A stretch of 64,000 bases of DNA, taken from NCBI RefSeq assembly GCF_903944925.1, contig NZ_CAJATU010000199.1, positions 62,001 to 126,000 of the forward strand. Direction: 5' to 3'. Below the pieces are notes generated by a model. It did not search any database and was not told where the DNA came from. It was given only the letters and a program-made list of their open reading frames with translations. The stretch is from an uncultured Rhodopila sp. Its GTDB lineage: Bacteria; Pseudomonadota; Alphaproteobacteria; Acetobacterales; Acetobacteraceae. Below, piece after piece: positions 27,833 through 36,221 of this stretch (the first letter of the stretch is position 1; every line of letters begins with the position of its first letter). Both the position numbers and the translations under genes were made by a program.

Positions 27833-29671
27833 ATGACGACATCAAACCTGCTTTCCATCTTGCCCTTTGTCATTGATCTGATCCGCCAGGCCGGCGATCG
27901 GCTCGCCGCCGAGTTCATCCGCCCGGACGGCCCGCGATTCAGCAATACCGACACCTCACCGATCGATACCGAGATCGAAGTGTTTCTCCGGCAACGGCTG
28001 ACGAAGCTGGTGCCGGCGCGCTTCGTCGGCGAGGAGGAAGGCGTCCACGCCGCCGAGGCGAACGGCTATTGCTGGGTGGTCGATCCGCATGACGGCACCC
28101 GCGCCTTCCTGGAAGGCCGCCGCGGCAGCGCCGTCTCGGTGGCCTTGCTGCGCGACGGCAAGCCGGTGCTGGGCGTGGTCTACGCGCCGACAGGCCCGGA
28201 TCGCGGGCCCGATATGATCGCCTGGGCCGAGGGCGGCGGCATCACCCGCAACGGCGTGACAGTACAGACCGACCTGCGCCATCGGAGTTTGGCCGCGGAT
28301 GAGGTGGTGTTCCTGAACCACGGCGCCGGGCAGCGACCGATATGGAGCAGCGCGGCCTGCCTGCCGGCGCGGTTCATGCCGTTGCCATCGATCGCGTACC
28401 GCCTCGCCCGCGTCGCCGTGGGCGACGGTGTCGCCACGGTCACGCTGCGGCCGGTCAGCGCACACGACATCGCGGCCGGACACGCCCTGCTGATCGCAGC
28501 GGGCGGGGTGCTGATCGCCGAGGACGGCCTGCCCGTCGCCTACGACACGCTCGGCGGCTGCCGCCCGTTCGCCTGCTTCGGCGGGGCTGCCGATGCCGTC
28601 GCCATCCTGCGGACGCGCGCCTGGCGCGGCAGCACGGAGCCTCGCCGCACCCCCCGGGTCACGCTGACCTGGCCGCGCGCGCCCGAGGACCTGCGATTCG
28701 ACCGCGCCCTCGGCTGCCTGCTGGGCATGGTCATCGGCGACAGCCTGGGAAGCCAGGTGGAGTTCCAGACCGCGGCGGCTATCCGCGCGCGCTACCCGGA
28801 CGGCGTGCGGGACCTGAATCCAAGCCCGGTGTGGCGAACCTTGGCGGGCCAGCCGACAGATGACTCGGAGCTTGGATTGACCTTGGCGCGCAGCCTGGTG
28901 CGCAGCGGACGCTACGATCCGGAGGACGCGGCGGCGGCCTACGGGCGCTGGTACTCCAGCGGGCCGTTCGATATCGGCGGCACGACGGCGCTGGCGTTCG
29001 GCGCCGCGGCCTCCGCTCCGGCAGAGAAGGCCGCCGCGGCGCGGGGTGCGGCCGATGCGCGCAGCCAGGCGAATGGTTCGCTGATGCGGATCGCTCCCAT
29101 CGGCGTTTGGGCCGCCGATGCTGACGCGGCCGCTTCGACGGCGGGCGCCGACTCCGGACTATCCCATCCGCATCCGGTATGCCGCGCCGCCTGCGCCACT
29201 TTTGCGGCCGCCATTTCCGCATCCCTGGCGGGAGGCGACCGCCAGGCGATGATGCAGACGGCAATCAGGATTGCGCGGGAAGCCGGACCCGAGGCCGCGC
29301 CGGTCGTCCGGGCGCTTGAAAACGCCGCCGCCGGGGTGGCGCCGAAGGAGTTCCAGCACCAGATGGGCTGGGTGTTAATCGCCCTGCAAAATGCCTTTTA
29401 CCACCTCGCCGCCGGCACCGCGCTGGAGCCGGCGCTGATTCGGACCGTCGGCAGCGGCGGTGACACCGATACCAATGGCGCCATCGCCGGCGCCCTGCTC
29501 GGCGCTGCGGATGGACGGGCATCGTTCCCCGTGCGGTGGACGATGCCGGTGCTGACCTGCCGCCCGGACCCTGCCCTGAACCCGGCGCGGCCCCGACCCG
29601 AGGCTTACTGGCCGGACGATCTGCTGGACCTGACCGAAGCGCTTGTGCTCAGGCGCGCCGCCGAGAGGTAA
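27833..29671 (+). CDS. Fusion: inositol-monophosphatase-like phosphatase + ADP-ribosylglycohydrolase
   Basis: A 612-aa protein of two enzymes. Residues 1-260 are an IMPase/CysQ-fold phosphatase with its metal ligands: GEEEG (66-70), DPHDGTRAF (84-92) and SAHDIAAG (209-216). Residues 285-605 are an ADP-ribosylglycohydrolase: GMVIGDSLGSQVEF (about 299-312), TDDSELGL (342-349), QANGSLMRIAP (about 412-422) and GGDTDTNGAIAGALLG near the end, so both dimetal sites are intact. The linker is Arg/Pro-rich. Combined activities imply hydrolysis of an ADP-ribosyl bond plus dephosphorylation of a nucleotide or sugar phosphate. It is divergent from zapE; a 2OG-Fe(II) oxygenase gene starts 2 nt after its stop. 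The substrate is unknown. Confidence 0.88.
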   Translation: MTTSNLLSILPFVIDLIRQAGDRLAAEFIRPDGPRFSNTDTSPIDTEIEVFLRQRLTKLVPARFVGEEEGVHAAEANGYCWVVDPHDGTRAFLEGRRGSAVSVALLRDGKPVLGVVYAPTGPDRGPDMIAWAEGGGITRNGVTVQTDLRHRSLAADEVVFLNHGAGQRPIWSSAACLPARFMPLPSIAYRLARVAVGDGVATVTLRPVSAHDIAAGHALLIAAGGVLIAEDGLPVAYDTLGGCRPFACFGGAADAVAILRTRAWRGSTEPRRTPRVTLTWPRAPEDLRFDRALGCLLGMVIGDSLGSQVEFQTAAAIRARYPDGVRDLNPSPVWRTLAGQPTDDSELGLTLARSLVRSGRYDPEDAAAAYGRWYSSGPFDIGGTTALAFGAAASAPAEKAAAARGAADARSQANGSLMRIAPIGVWAADADAAASTAGADSGLSHPHPVCRAACATFAAAISASLAGGDRQAMMQTAIRIAREAGPEAAPVVRALENAAAGVAPKEFQHQMGWVLIALQNAFYHLAAGTALEPALIRTVGSGGDTDTNGAIAGALLGAADGRASFPVRWTMPVLTCRPDPALNPARPRPEAYWPDDLLDLTEALVLRRAAER

Positions 29672-29673
29672 CG

Positions 29674-30306
29674 ATGATCTCGCTCGACTTTGCCAGGCTG
29701 CTGAAGACGCCGGTGGCGCACGATCCTTTCCCGCATGTCGTGGTGCCTGATTTCGTGCCGCCCGCGACGCTGGACGCCGTGCTGGCCGATATGCCGCGCC
29801 TCGATCGGCGCGGGTCGTTTCCAGTGGACTCCGTGCGGCTCGGACCGCACGCGGCCGCGCTGATGCGGGCGATGGAAGAGCCTATGCTGCGCGGAGCGAT
29901 CGAGGGGCTGTTCGGGATCGACCTGCACGACGCACCGACGATGGTCACCTTGCGTGGTTGGACCAGCGAGCGGGACGGGCGGATCCATTGCGATTCGCTG
30001 GCAAAGCGGGTGACGGTGCTGCTGTATCTGAACCCGCAGACCGACGCCTGGGCTCGGCAGGAAGGTTGCCTGCGGCTGCTGCGCGGCCCGGACGATTTGG
30101 AGGATTTCGCCGTCGAAGTGCCGCCGATCAACGGGACGCTTCTGGTGTTCCCGAATGGCCCGACGACCTGGCACGGGCACCGGCGGTTCGTCGGTCCGCG
30201 GTATAGCGTTCAGCTCAATTACATGACGACGGACGACAAGGCGCGCAGCGAACTGCGGCGCCACCGGATTTCGGCATTCGTAAAGCGTCTCACTCTCGCC
30301 GCCTGA
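29674..30306 (+). CDS. 2-oxoglutarate/Fe(II)-dependent oxygenase
   Basis: A 210-aa double-stranded beta-helix oxygenase. The Fe(II) facial triad is HCDSLAKRV (His-x-Asp) with the distal His in TTWHGHRRF, and an Arg further on (VGPRYSVQLNY) to bind 2-oxoglutarate. DPFPHVVVPDFVPPATLDAV at the N-terminus resembles prolyl-hydroxylase-type proteins that act on peptides or small molecules. The stop of the IMPase-ARH fusion and this ATG are 2 nt apart, so the two are probably translated together and may share a substrate pathway. Confidence 0.8.
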   Translation: MISLDFARLLKTPVAHDPFPHVVVPDFVPPATLDAVLADMPRLDRRGSFPVDSVRLGPHAAALMRAMEEPMLRGAIEGLFGIDLHDAPTMVTLRGWTSERDGRIHCDSLAKRVTVLLYLNPQTDAWARQEGCLRLLRGPDDLEDFAVEVPPINGTLLVFPNGPTTWHGHRRFVGPRYSVQLNYMTTDDKARSELRRHRISAFVKRLTLAA

Positions 30307-30320
30307 CGCCAGGCGGCGGG

Positions 30321-30527
30321 TTACTGCTTGCGCGCGAAGCTCATTTGCGCCTCGTGCACCAGATCCGGGCACTGCACCGCGACATCCTGCTGAAACTGCG
30401 ACAAGACGCTTTGGCTGACGCCCAGCTCCCGGACGGCTTCCTCATCGGCGCCGGCGAGCAGGTGCTCATCGTGCGCGGCGGACAGACCCATGATGGTGCG
30501 AAGGACCTGCGCGAGGGAAAACGACAT
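30321..30527 (-). CDS. Small uncharacterised protein (68 aa)
   Basis: I do not recognise this 68-aa product. It is mostly helical and acidic: MSFSLAQVLRTIMGLSAAHD, then LLAGADEEAVRELGVSQSVL and a C-terminal QMSFARKQ. No signal peptide, Cys cluster or membrane segment is visible. It converges with the 2OG oxygenase gene (14 bp between stops). The ribosome site is weak, so confidence rests mainly on the natural-looking composition. Confidence 0.5.
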   Translation of the reverse strand: MSFSLAQVLRTIMGLSAAHDEHLLAGADEEAVRELGVSQSVLSQFQQDVAVQCPDLVHEAQMSFARKQ

Positions 30528-30662
30528 TGGTTGCGATCACTTTGACGAAGAGCCGGCAGCGAAGTGCTGTCGTGCGAACGATATATGGTCAAATCTATGC
30601 TGCGCCGCACCATAAATGTCATCGACCCTGACCTGCCGGGCGCACATGGCCCCGGCGGCGCG

Positions 30663-31250
30663 CTAGCGCGCCAATCCGGCGGTACGGTAAATATCGGCGA
30701 CGGGCACCGTGAAGCCGATGCTGGCGAGTTCAAGCTGTTCCGGCACCTCGACGATCGCGGGCGAGTCCGGCCAGTTGCCGTCGGGTCCCCGGAGAAGCAG
30801 TTCGATCTCCATCCGCGTGCTGTGAACCACCATGAGTTCCTGCACGCTCGGGATCGTCGTGTAGGCCCAGATGTTCGACCGCGTCTGGGCGACATTGCCG
30901 GGCGACAGGATTTCAATCAGCAACACCGGGTCCGGCACCATCACTTTGCCTGACGGCGGGGCGCAGGTCACGCCAATGTCCGGCACGCGGAAATTCTCGT
31001 TGGAGCGCACCCTCGGCACGATGCCGGGCGCCACGACGACGGCGCACGGCCTTCCGGACGCGAGTAGGTGATTGCCCAAAAGGCGGGCGATCTCGCCCTG
31101 GATTCGGGCATGTGCGTCCGCCGCTGGCGCCATAAGCACCGGTTCGCCGTCGATGAGCTGCCAGCGGCGGCCCGTCAGGTCGTCAGAGTCCCACACCAGG
31201 AACTCGTCCACGGTCATCCGCGTCGGCAGGCGTTTACGGACTGCTACCAT
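30663..31250 (-). CDS. Uma2-family (DUF820) endonuclease-like protein
   Basis: A 195-aa PD-(D/E)XK-fold protein. TVDEFLVWDSDDLTGRRWQL and ELIDGEPV-type LIDGEPVLM at the N-terminus, FRVPDIGVTC with the catalytic Asp, and VLLIEILSPGNVAQTRSNIW with the Glu are Uma2 hallmarks; the usual Lys after the Glu is replaced by a less clear residue. The biological role of this abundant family is not established. ATG 31250 is followed by MVAVRKRLPTRMTVDEF; a longer start at 31310 is possible. Confidence 0.82.
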   Translation of the reverse strand: MVAVRKRLPTRMTVDEFLVWDSDDLTGRRWQLIDGEPVLMAPAADAHARIQGEIARLLGNHLLASGRPCAVVVAPGIVPRVRSNENFRVPDIGVTCAPPSGKVMVPDPVLLIEILSPGNVAQTRSNIWAYTTIPSVQELMVVHSTRMEIELLLRGPDGNWPDSPAIVEVPEQLELASIGFTVPVADIYRTAGLAR

Positions 31251-31349
31251 AGCCTGCACGGTATCATATCCGACGTTCGCTCCGCCACGGCTTGGTCGCC
31301 GCCGCGACACGCACTACGCTCACCGGCCAATCCAGCACGGAGCCGTCCG

Positions 31350-32426
31350 ATGACCCGTAGTTACCGCATCGCCTCCATCCCCGCCGACGGCATCGGGCCG
31401 GAGGTTATCGCCGCCGGGCTGGAAGTGCTGGAGGCGGTCGCCTCACGCGATGGCGGGTTCTCGTTGATCGTGGATCACTATGACTGGGGGTCCGACCGCT
31501 ACCGCAAGCATGGCGCCTATATGCCGGCCGACGCGCTGGCCTGGCTGCGCACCGCGGACGCGATCTATTTCGGCGCCGTCGGCGATCCGAACGTGCCTGA
31601 TCATGTCTCGCTCTGGGGCCTGCGGCTGCCGATATGCCAGGGGCTGGACCAGTATGCGAATGTACGGCCGACGCGGATTCTGCCGGGGGTAACGTCGCCG
31701 CTGCGCGGAATCGGTTCGGCGGACCTGGACTGGGTGATCGTGCGCGAAAACTCCGAAGGCGAGTATGCCGGCCAGGGCGGCCGCACGCATCGCGGTCTGC
31801 CCGAGGAAGTGGCGACGGAAACAGCAATCTTCACCCGCCGCGGCGTGGAGCGGATTATGCGCTATGCCTTCGACCTCGCGCGGTCGCGGCCGCGCAAGCA
31901 TCTGACGGTGGTGACCAAGTCGAACGCGCAGCGGCACGGCATGGTGTTCTGGGACGAGATCGCCGCCCTGGTCTCGCACGACTACAAGGACGTGACCTGG
32001 GACAAAGAGCTGGTCGATGCGATGACGACGCGGATGTTGCGCAAGCCCGGCAGCATCGATACCGTTGTCGCGACCAACCTGCACGCGGATATCCTGTCGG
32101 ACCTGGCGGCGGCCCTGGCGGGGTCGCTGGGCATCGCGCCGACGGGGAATATCGATCCGGAGCGGCGCGGCCCCTCGATGTTCGAGCCGATCCATGGCAG
32201 CGCGTTCGATATTACCGGGAAAGGGATCGCCAATCCGGTGGCGACATTCTGGACCGGGTCGATGATGCTGGAGCATCTGGGCGAAAAAGCCGCCGCTGAT
32301 CTGCTGATGCGGGCGGTGGAGCAGGTCTGCGCGGCGGGAATTTTGTCGCCGGACCTGGGCGGGACAGCGACGACGAAGGAGGTGACGCGGGCGGTGGTGG
32401 AGGCGGTGCGGGGGATGAACCGATAG
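31350..32426 (+). CDS. Tartrate dehydrogenase/decarboxylase-type beta-decarboxylating dehydrogenase
   Basis: A 358-aa NAD-dependent enzyme of the isopropylmalate/isocitrate dehydrogenase family. RIASIPADGIGPEVIAAGLE is the N-terminal strand-loop, and PNVPDHVSLWGLRLPICQG is characteristic of tartrate dehydrogenase (TtuC/YeaU) rather than LeuB. Catalytic segments are VRENSEGEYAGQGGR, the Lys in VTKSNAQRHGMVFWDE, and the metal Asp residues in NLHADILSDLAAAL. It acts on tartrate or D-malate, giving oxaloglycolate, glycerate or pyruvate. It starts 99 bp from the divergent Uma2 gene and has no obvious pathway partners nearby; the ACS-type permease at 11.7 kb is a possible but distant link. Confidence 0.87.
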   Translation: MTRSYRIASIPADGIGPEVIAAGLEVLEAVASRDGGFSLIVDHYDWGSDRYRKHGAYMPADALAWLRTADAIYFGAVGDPNVPDHVSLWGLRLPICQGLDQYANVRPTRILPGVTSPLRGIGSADLDWVIVRENSEGEYAGQGGRTHRGLPEEVATETAIFTRRGVERIMRYAFDLARSRPRKHLTVVTKSNAQRHGMVFWDEIAALVSHDYKDVTWDKELVDAMTTRMLRKPGSIDTVVATNLHADILSDLAAALAGSLGIAPTGNIDPERRGPSMFEPIHGSAFDITGKGIANPVATFWTGSMMLEHLGEKAAADLLMRAVEQVCAAGILSPDLGGTATTKEVTRAVVEAVRGMNR

Positions 32427-32464
32427 CAGCCGGGAATAGCAGGGATCCGCGTGCCGGACCTCGC

Positions 32465-32860
32465 CTACACCAGTTCGAACTCCCCAAGCCGCAGTGCCTT
32501 CCGGTCGAAAGTAACCGTGCAGGAACAGCCCGCGGCAGTTCCCAGGGCGCCAATCAACGCGTCCGCGAACGAACCGCGTCCTTCCTTCAGCGCGATCATC
32601 GAAGTAAAGACCGCCTGCTCTTTCTCCACCACCAATGCGTCCGCCTGAAGCACGCGTTCGATCGCTGCAGCGATGTCTTTGCCACCCAGGCGGTAGGAGC
32701 GTTCCAAAACCCAAGCGGTTTCGGTGATCGCGACGACGCTGATGAAGCCGGGATGGGCGGGGCTGAGCCGGTGTTCAAAAAGCTCCGTCGCCACCGCCGA
32801 TTGGTCCGGGTCGTCCTGCGCCAGATAACGCACCAGGACGTTCGTATCGATCCCGATCAC
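32465..32860 (-). CDS. vapC: PIN-domain ribonuclease toxin (VapC-like)
   Basis: A 131-aa PIN-domain RNase. The catalytic acidic residues are in MIGIDTNVLVRYL (Asp 5), ITETAWVLER (Glu), SFADALIG (Asp) and a final Asp in VTFDRKAL. It should cleave RNA when freed from its antitoxin. Its start overlaps the end of the AbrB-type antitoxin gene by 4 bp, the usual antitoxin-first order. Confidence 0.9.
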   Translation of the reverse strand: MIGIDTNVLVRYLAQDDPDQSAVATELFEHRLSPAHPGFISVVAITETAWVLERSYRLGGKDIAAAIERVLQADALVVEKEQAVFTSMIALKEGRGSFADALIGALGTAAGCSCTVTFDRKALRLGEFELV

Positions 32861-33093
32861 CGGCGTCCGGTGGCTCCGGCCGCGACCGCCTCCGTCATCT
32901 CTTCGGTGGTCACAGCCCGAGGTCCGGCTTTGACAATGCCCCGCAACGCCGTAACCGGCAGCTTGGGCAGGAGCACGACGCTGCCATCGGGATGCAGAAA
33001 GAATTTCACGCGATCGCCCGGATGCAGCCCAAGGTGATCCCGGATCGCTTTCGGGATCGTCATCTGACCCTTGCTGGTGACCGCTGAGTCCAT
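32857..33093 (-). CDS. vapB: AbrB/MazE-type antitoxin (VapB-like)
   Basis: A 78-aa swapped-hairpin AbrB DNA-binding protein: SAVTSKGQMTIPKAIRDHLG followed by LHPGDRVKFFLHPDGSVVL. The C-terminal half (PRAVTTEEMTEAVAAGA) would wrap the toxin. It should neutralise the PIN toxin and repress the operon. The palindrome CTTTCGACGAAAG, 15 bp before the ATG, is the probable operator. Confidence 0.9.
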   Translation of the reverse strand: MDSAVTSKGQMTIPKAIRDHLGLHPGDRVKFFLHPDGSVVLLPKLPVTALRGIVKAGPRAVTTEEMTEAVAAGATGRR

Positions 33094-33107
33094 GGTGGAT
33101 GCCTTAC

Positions 33108-33120
33108 CTTTCGACGAAAG
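33108..33120. promoter_or_regulatory. Palindromic operator of the toxin-antitoxin operon
   Basis: CTTTCG-A-CGAAAG is a perfect inverted repeat around one base, extended imperfectly by TTAC/GTAA on the two sides. It sits 15 bp upstream of the antitoxin ATG, where AbrB-type antitoxins usually autorepress. Confidence 0.5.
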
Positions 33121-33162
33121 TAATACGTGATCTGCTCCAGCTTTGCAAGGTCTTCGCGGACG

Positions 33163-34305
33163 CTACCGCACCACCACCGGGGCGCCGGTTTGCAGCCCGC
33201 CCCGGCGTCCGGGGTCGAATGGACCGGGGTCAAGCGCCCCCGGCCGCCCCAGCACCAGCTCCGCCAGCATCCGTCCGGCGAGCGGCCCGATCGTCAGGCC
33301 GGCGGCGCCGAGGCCGTTGCCGACAGCCAGCCCTTCCACGCCAGGCACCCATCCCAACACCGGCCGCGGGCCCGCGCCCAGCGGCCGAAAGCCGATCCGC
33401 GTCTCCACCATCGTTGCGGCGCCCAGTCCGGGGGCGATCCGCAACCCCTCGGCCAGCACCTCCGCCAGACCCGCCGCGGTCACCCGGTAATCGAAGCCGG
33501 AGCCGGTTTCGCGCGTCGCGCCGCAGACGATGCGACCGCCGTCGAATGGCACGATGTAGTGCTCGCCCGGCGGCAGGATGACCGGCCAGCGCGCGGTATC
33601 CACGCCCTCCAGCGCCAGGTGCACGATCTGCCCGCGCTGCGGCTGCACCGGCACATCGGCCCCAAGGGGACGCAGCAGCTCGGCCGCCCAGGCGCCGGCC
33701 GTGACGATCACGGCGTCCGCGGCATAGGTCTCGGCTCCCACCCGCGCGCCGACAGCCCGGCCGTCCCGGGTCATGACGGCGGCATGCCCCTGCACCACCG
33801 TCGCGCCATGGTGCCGCGCCGCCGTCAGCAGGGCGGCGGCGAGCCGCCGGCCGTCGACCCGGGCGCCGCCGCCGACAAACACCGCGCCCAAATCGGCCCG
33901 TAGCGGCGGGAACCGCGCACGCGCCTGAGGCGGCGACAGACGTTCGACCACCCCCATCGACGGCGAATCCGCTTGGCGGCGCGCGGCAAATTGTTCGGTC
34001 CAGTCAAGCTCGGCCGTCTCCGCCGAAACCAGCATCGCGCCCGACCGCCGGTAGCCCGTATCGCCCGCGCCGGCCTCGGCCAGGGCCTTGAGCAGGTCCG
34101 GGAAATACTCCGCCCCGCCGACATAGAGGCGGTAGAAATCCATGTCCTCACCGCCGTTCAGCCAAGGGCAGATGATCCCGGCCCCGGCGGCGGTCGCCCT
34201 GCCGTCCAGGTGCGCGTCGATGACGATGACTTCCGCACCCTCCCTGGCCAGGTGAAACGCCGCGCTGGCGCCGAGCACGCCGGCGCCGACGATGACAACC
34301 CGCAT
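33163..34305 (-). CDS. FAD-dependent oxidoreductase, D-amino-acid-oxidase/DadA family
   Basis: A 380-aa flavoenzyme. The FAD Rossmann motif VVIVGAGVLGASAAFHLA is at the N-terminus with the ribose Asp/Glu in VIVIDAHLDGR. The DAO fold continues with AVIVTAGAWAAELLRPLG and ends with the second FAD contact GLAVGNGLGAAGLTIGPLAG. Such enzymes oxidise amines or amino acids, passing electrons to O2 or a quinone. It is the last gene of the phosphotransferase-ACAD-SDR-FAD operon; its ATG follows the SDR stop directly (TAGATG). Its role in the acyl-CoA pathway is not obvious. Confidence 0.86.
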   Translation of the reverse strand: MRVVIVGAGVLGASAAFHLAREGAEVIVIDAHLDGRATAAGAGIICPWLNGGEDMDFYRLYVGGAEYFPDLLKALAEAGAGDTGYRRSGAMLVSAETAELDWTEQFAARRQADSPSMGVVERLSPPQARARFPPLRADLGAVFVGGGARVDGRRLAAALLTAARHHGATVVQGHAAVMTRDGRAVGARVGAETYAADAVIVTAGAWAAELLRPLGADVPVQPQRGQIVHLALEGVDTARWPVILPPGEHYIVPFDGGRIVCGATRETGSGFDYRVTAAGLAEVLAEGLRIAPGLGAATMVETRIGFRPLGAGPRPVLGWVPGVEGLAVGNGLGAAGLTIGPLAGRMLAELVLGRPGALDPGPFDPGRRGGLQTGAPVVVR

Positions 34306-35055
34306 CTACTCGATGCTCCAGCCGCCATCGACCACCAGGCTGTGCCCGGTGATGAACGCTGAGGCATCGCTGGCCAGGAAGACCACGCCACCCGCCATGT
34401 CGCGCGGCGTGCCGAAACGGCCGAGCGGCGTGCGTTCCAGCGACCGCGTGCCATGCACGTCGTGCCCGAGGAAGCCGTGCGTCAGCTCGGTATCGACCCA
34501 GCCCGGCGCCAGCGCGTTCACCCGCACCCCGCGCTTGGCCCAGTCCAGCGCCAGCGCCTTGGTGAACAACTCGGCGCCGCCTTTCGAGGCGCAATACGAC
34601 GTGGAGCGCAGCAGCCCGCCACGCCCGGCGATCGAGGTGATATTGATAACCGATCCGCCCTGGCCGATAGCGCCGCCGACATGCTTGCAGCACAGAAACA
34701 GGCCGGTGAGATTGACGTCGATGATGGTGTTCCAGTCCTCCAGCGTGGTTTTCTCGATCGTCTTCAGGATCGGGTTCACGCCGGCATTGTTGACCAGCAC
34801 GTCGATGCGGCCGAACCGCGCCAGCACGGCGTCGCGCAGTGCAATGACATCGGGTTCCTTCGCTACATCCGCAGTCTGTACGAACGCCTGGCCGCCCAGG
34901 GCGGCGGCGGTTTCCTCCAGCTTGGCGCGGGTGCGGCCAACCAGCACCACAGTGGCGCCGTGACGCGCCAGCCCCTTGGCGATGCCGCGGCCGATGCCGC
35001 TGCCGGCGCCGGTAACGATGCAGATCTTGTCGGTCAGGTCGAAATCGGTACTCAC
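34306..35055 (-). CDS. Short-chain dehydrogenase/reductase
   Basis: A 249-aa classical SDR. The cofactor motif is CIVTGAGSGIGRGIAKGLA, followed by the NNAGVN motif, the catalytic Ser in NITSIAGRGG, and the YCASKGGAELF motif with Tyr and Lys. It ends with the common ITGHSLVVDGGWSIE. It starts inside the end of the acyl-CoA dehydrogenase gene (4-bp overlap). By analogy with the levulinate pathway, in which an SDR (LvaD) makes 4-hydroxyacyl-CoA from the 4-keto form, it may supply or consume a hydroxyacyl-CoA; that is inference. Confidence 0.9.
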   Translation of the reverse strand: MSTDFDLTDKICIVTGAGSGIGRGIAKGLARHGATVVLVGRTRAKLEETAAALGGQAFVQTADVAKEPDVIALRDAVLARFGRIDVLVNNAGVNPILKTIEKTTLEDWNTIIDVNLTGLFLCCKHVGGAIGQGGSVINITSIAGRGGLLRSTSYCASKGGAELFTKALALDWAKRGVRVNALAPGWVDTELTHGFLGHDVHGTRSLERTPLGRFGTPRDMAGGVVFLASDASAFITGHSLVVDGGWSIE

Positions 35056-36221
35056 CAGTTGGCTCCGTGGCGGGCGATGCGTTTCGCCAGGCTCCAGCGA
35101 TGCACCTCCGACGGGCCGTCATAGATACGGAAGCCGCGGACTTCGTTGGAGATGCGAGCGACCAGGGTCTCGCCGGTGACGCCCTGGCCGCCGAGCACCT
35201 GCACGCAACGATCGACGACGCGCCAGACCGCTTCCGAGACGAACACCTTCGACATCGAAGACTCGGTGGTGCCGCGCGATCCCTGGTCGAGCGTCCAGGC
35301 CGTATGCATGATCGACAGGCGGCTCATGCGGATGTCCAATTCGTTGTCCGCCAGCATGAAGCCGACGCCCTCATGGCCGATGAGCTTCGAGCCGAAGACT
35401 TCTCGCCGCAGGGCGTAGTCGGTGGCGATCTGATGCGCCCGCCGCGCGGCGCCGAGCCAGCGCATGCAATGCGTCAGCCGCGCCGGCGCCAGCCGGACCT
35501 GTGCATAGCGGAACCCCTTCCCCGGCTCGCCGAGGATATCGCTGGCCGGGATGCGGACGTTGTTGAAGCGCATCACCGCGTGGCCGCCGGCGAAGGCGGT
35601 GTCCAGGCTGTCCATGGTGCGGACGATCTCAATGCCGGGTGTGTCCATGTCGGCCAGGAACATCGTTGCGTTGCCGTCGTCATCCTTCGCCATGATGATA
35701 GCGAACGCCGCCCCCTCGGCTCCCGTGATGAACCACTTGTCGCCGTTGATGACGTAGTGGTTGCCGTCCTTCCTGGTCGTCGTTTTCAGCGCGGCGGGAT
35801 CCGATCCGGCGCCGGGTGCCGGTTCCGTCATGCAGAAACACGACCGCGTCGCGCCGGAGGTCAACGGACGCAGCCAGCGGTCCTTCTGTTCTGTCGAAGC
35901 CACCGCCTCCAGCAGGTGCATGTTGCCCTCATCCGGCGCGAACACATGCATCGCGACGGGGCCGAGCAGCGAGTAGCCGGCTTCCTCCAACACCACGGCC
36001 TTGCCGACATGCGACAGGCCGAGGCCGCCGTATTCGACACCAACATGCGGCGCCACCAGCCCCTCGGCGGCGGCCAGTGCCACCAGTTCGCGGCGGAATT
36101 CCTCGGTCGGGCCGTGCGGAGTCTGGCGCTTGTCGCCCTCCAGCGGAATGATCTTGTCGCGGATGAAGGCGCGGGTGCGTTGCTGCAGTTCCAGCAGCTC
36201 CGGGGTCAGGGAGAATTCCAT
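35052..36221 (-). CDS. Acyl-CoA dehydrogenase, ACAD10/11-LvaC type
   Basis: A 389-aa flavoprotein of the acyl-CoA dehydrogenase fold. CFCMTEPAPGAGSDPAALKT is the FAD-binding signature, GDKWFITGAEGAAFAIIMAK the beta-domain, and QVLGGQGVTGETLVARI with RGFRIYDGPSEVHRWSLAKR the C-terminal helical part. Its ATG shares one base with the stop of the phosphotransferase gene. Kinase plus ACAD is the pair fused in eukaryotic ACAD10/ACAD11 and adjacent as LvaA/LvaC in Pseudomonas putida, where they remove a 4-hydroxyl through a phospho-intermediate. The fold is certain; the reaction is inferred from context. Confidence 0.88.
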   Translation of the reverse strand: MEFSLTPELLELQQRTRAFIRDKIIPLEGDKRQTPHGPTEEFRRELVALAAAEGLVAPHVGVEYGGLGLSHVGKAVVLEEAGYSLLGPVAMHVFAPDEGNMHLLEAVASTEQKDRWLRPLTSGATRSCFCMTEPAPGAGSDPAALKTTTRKDGNHYVINGDKWFITGAEGAAFAIIMAKDDDGNATMFLADMDTPGIEIVRTMDSLDTAFAGGHAVMRFNNVRIPASDILGEPGKGFRYAQVRLAPARLTHCMRWLGAARRAHQIATDYALRREVFGSKLIGHEGVGFMLADNELDIRMSRLSIMHTAWTLDQGSRGTTESSMSKVFVSEAVWRVVDRCVQVLGGQGVTGETLVARISNEVRGFRIYDGPSEVHRWSLAKRIARHGANW

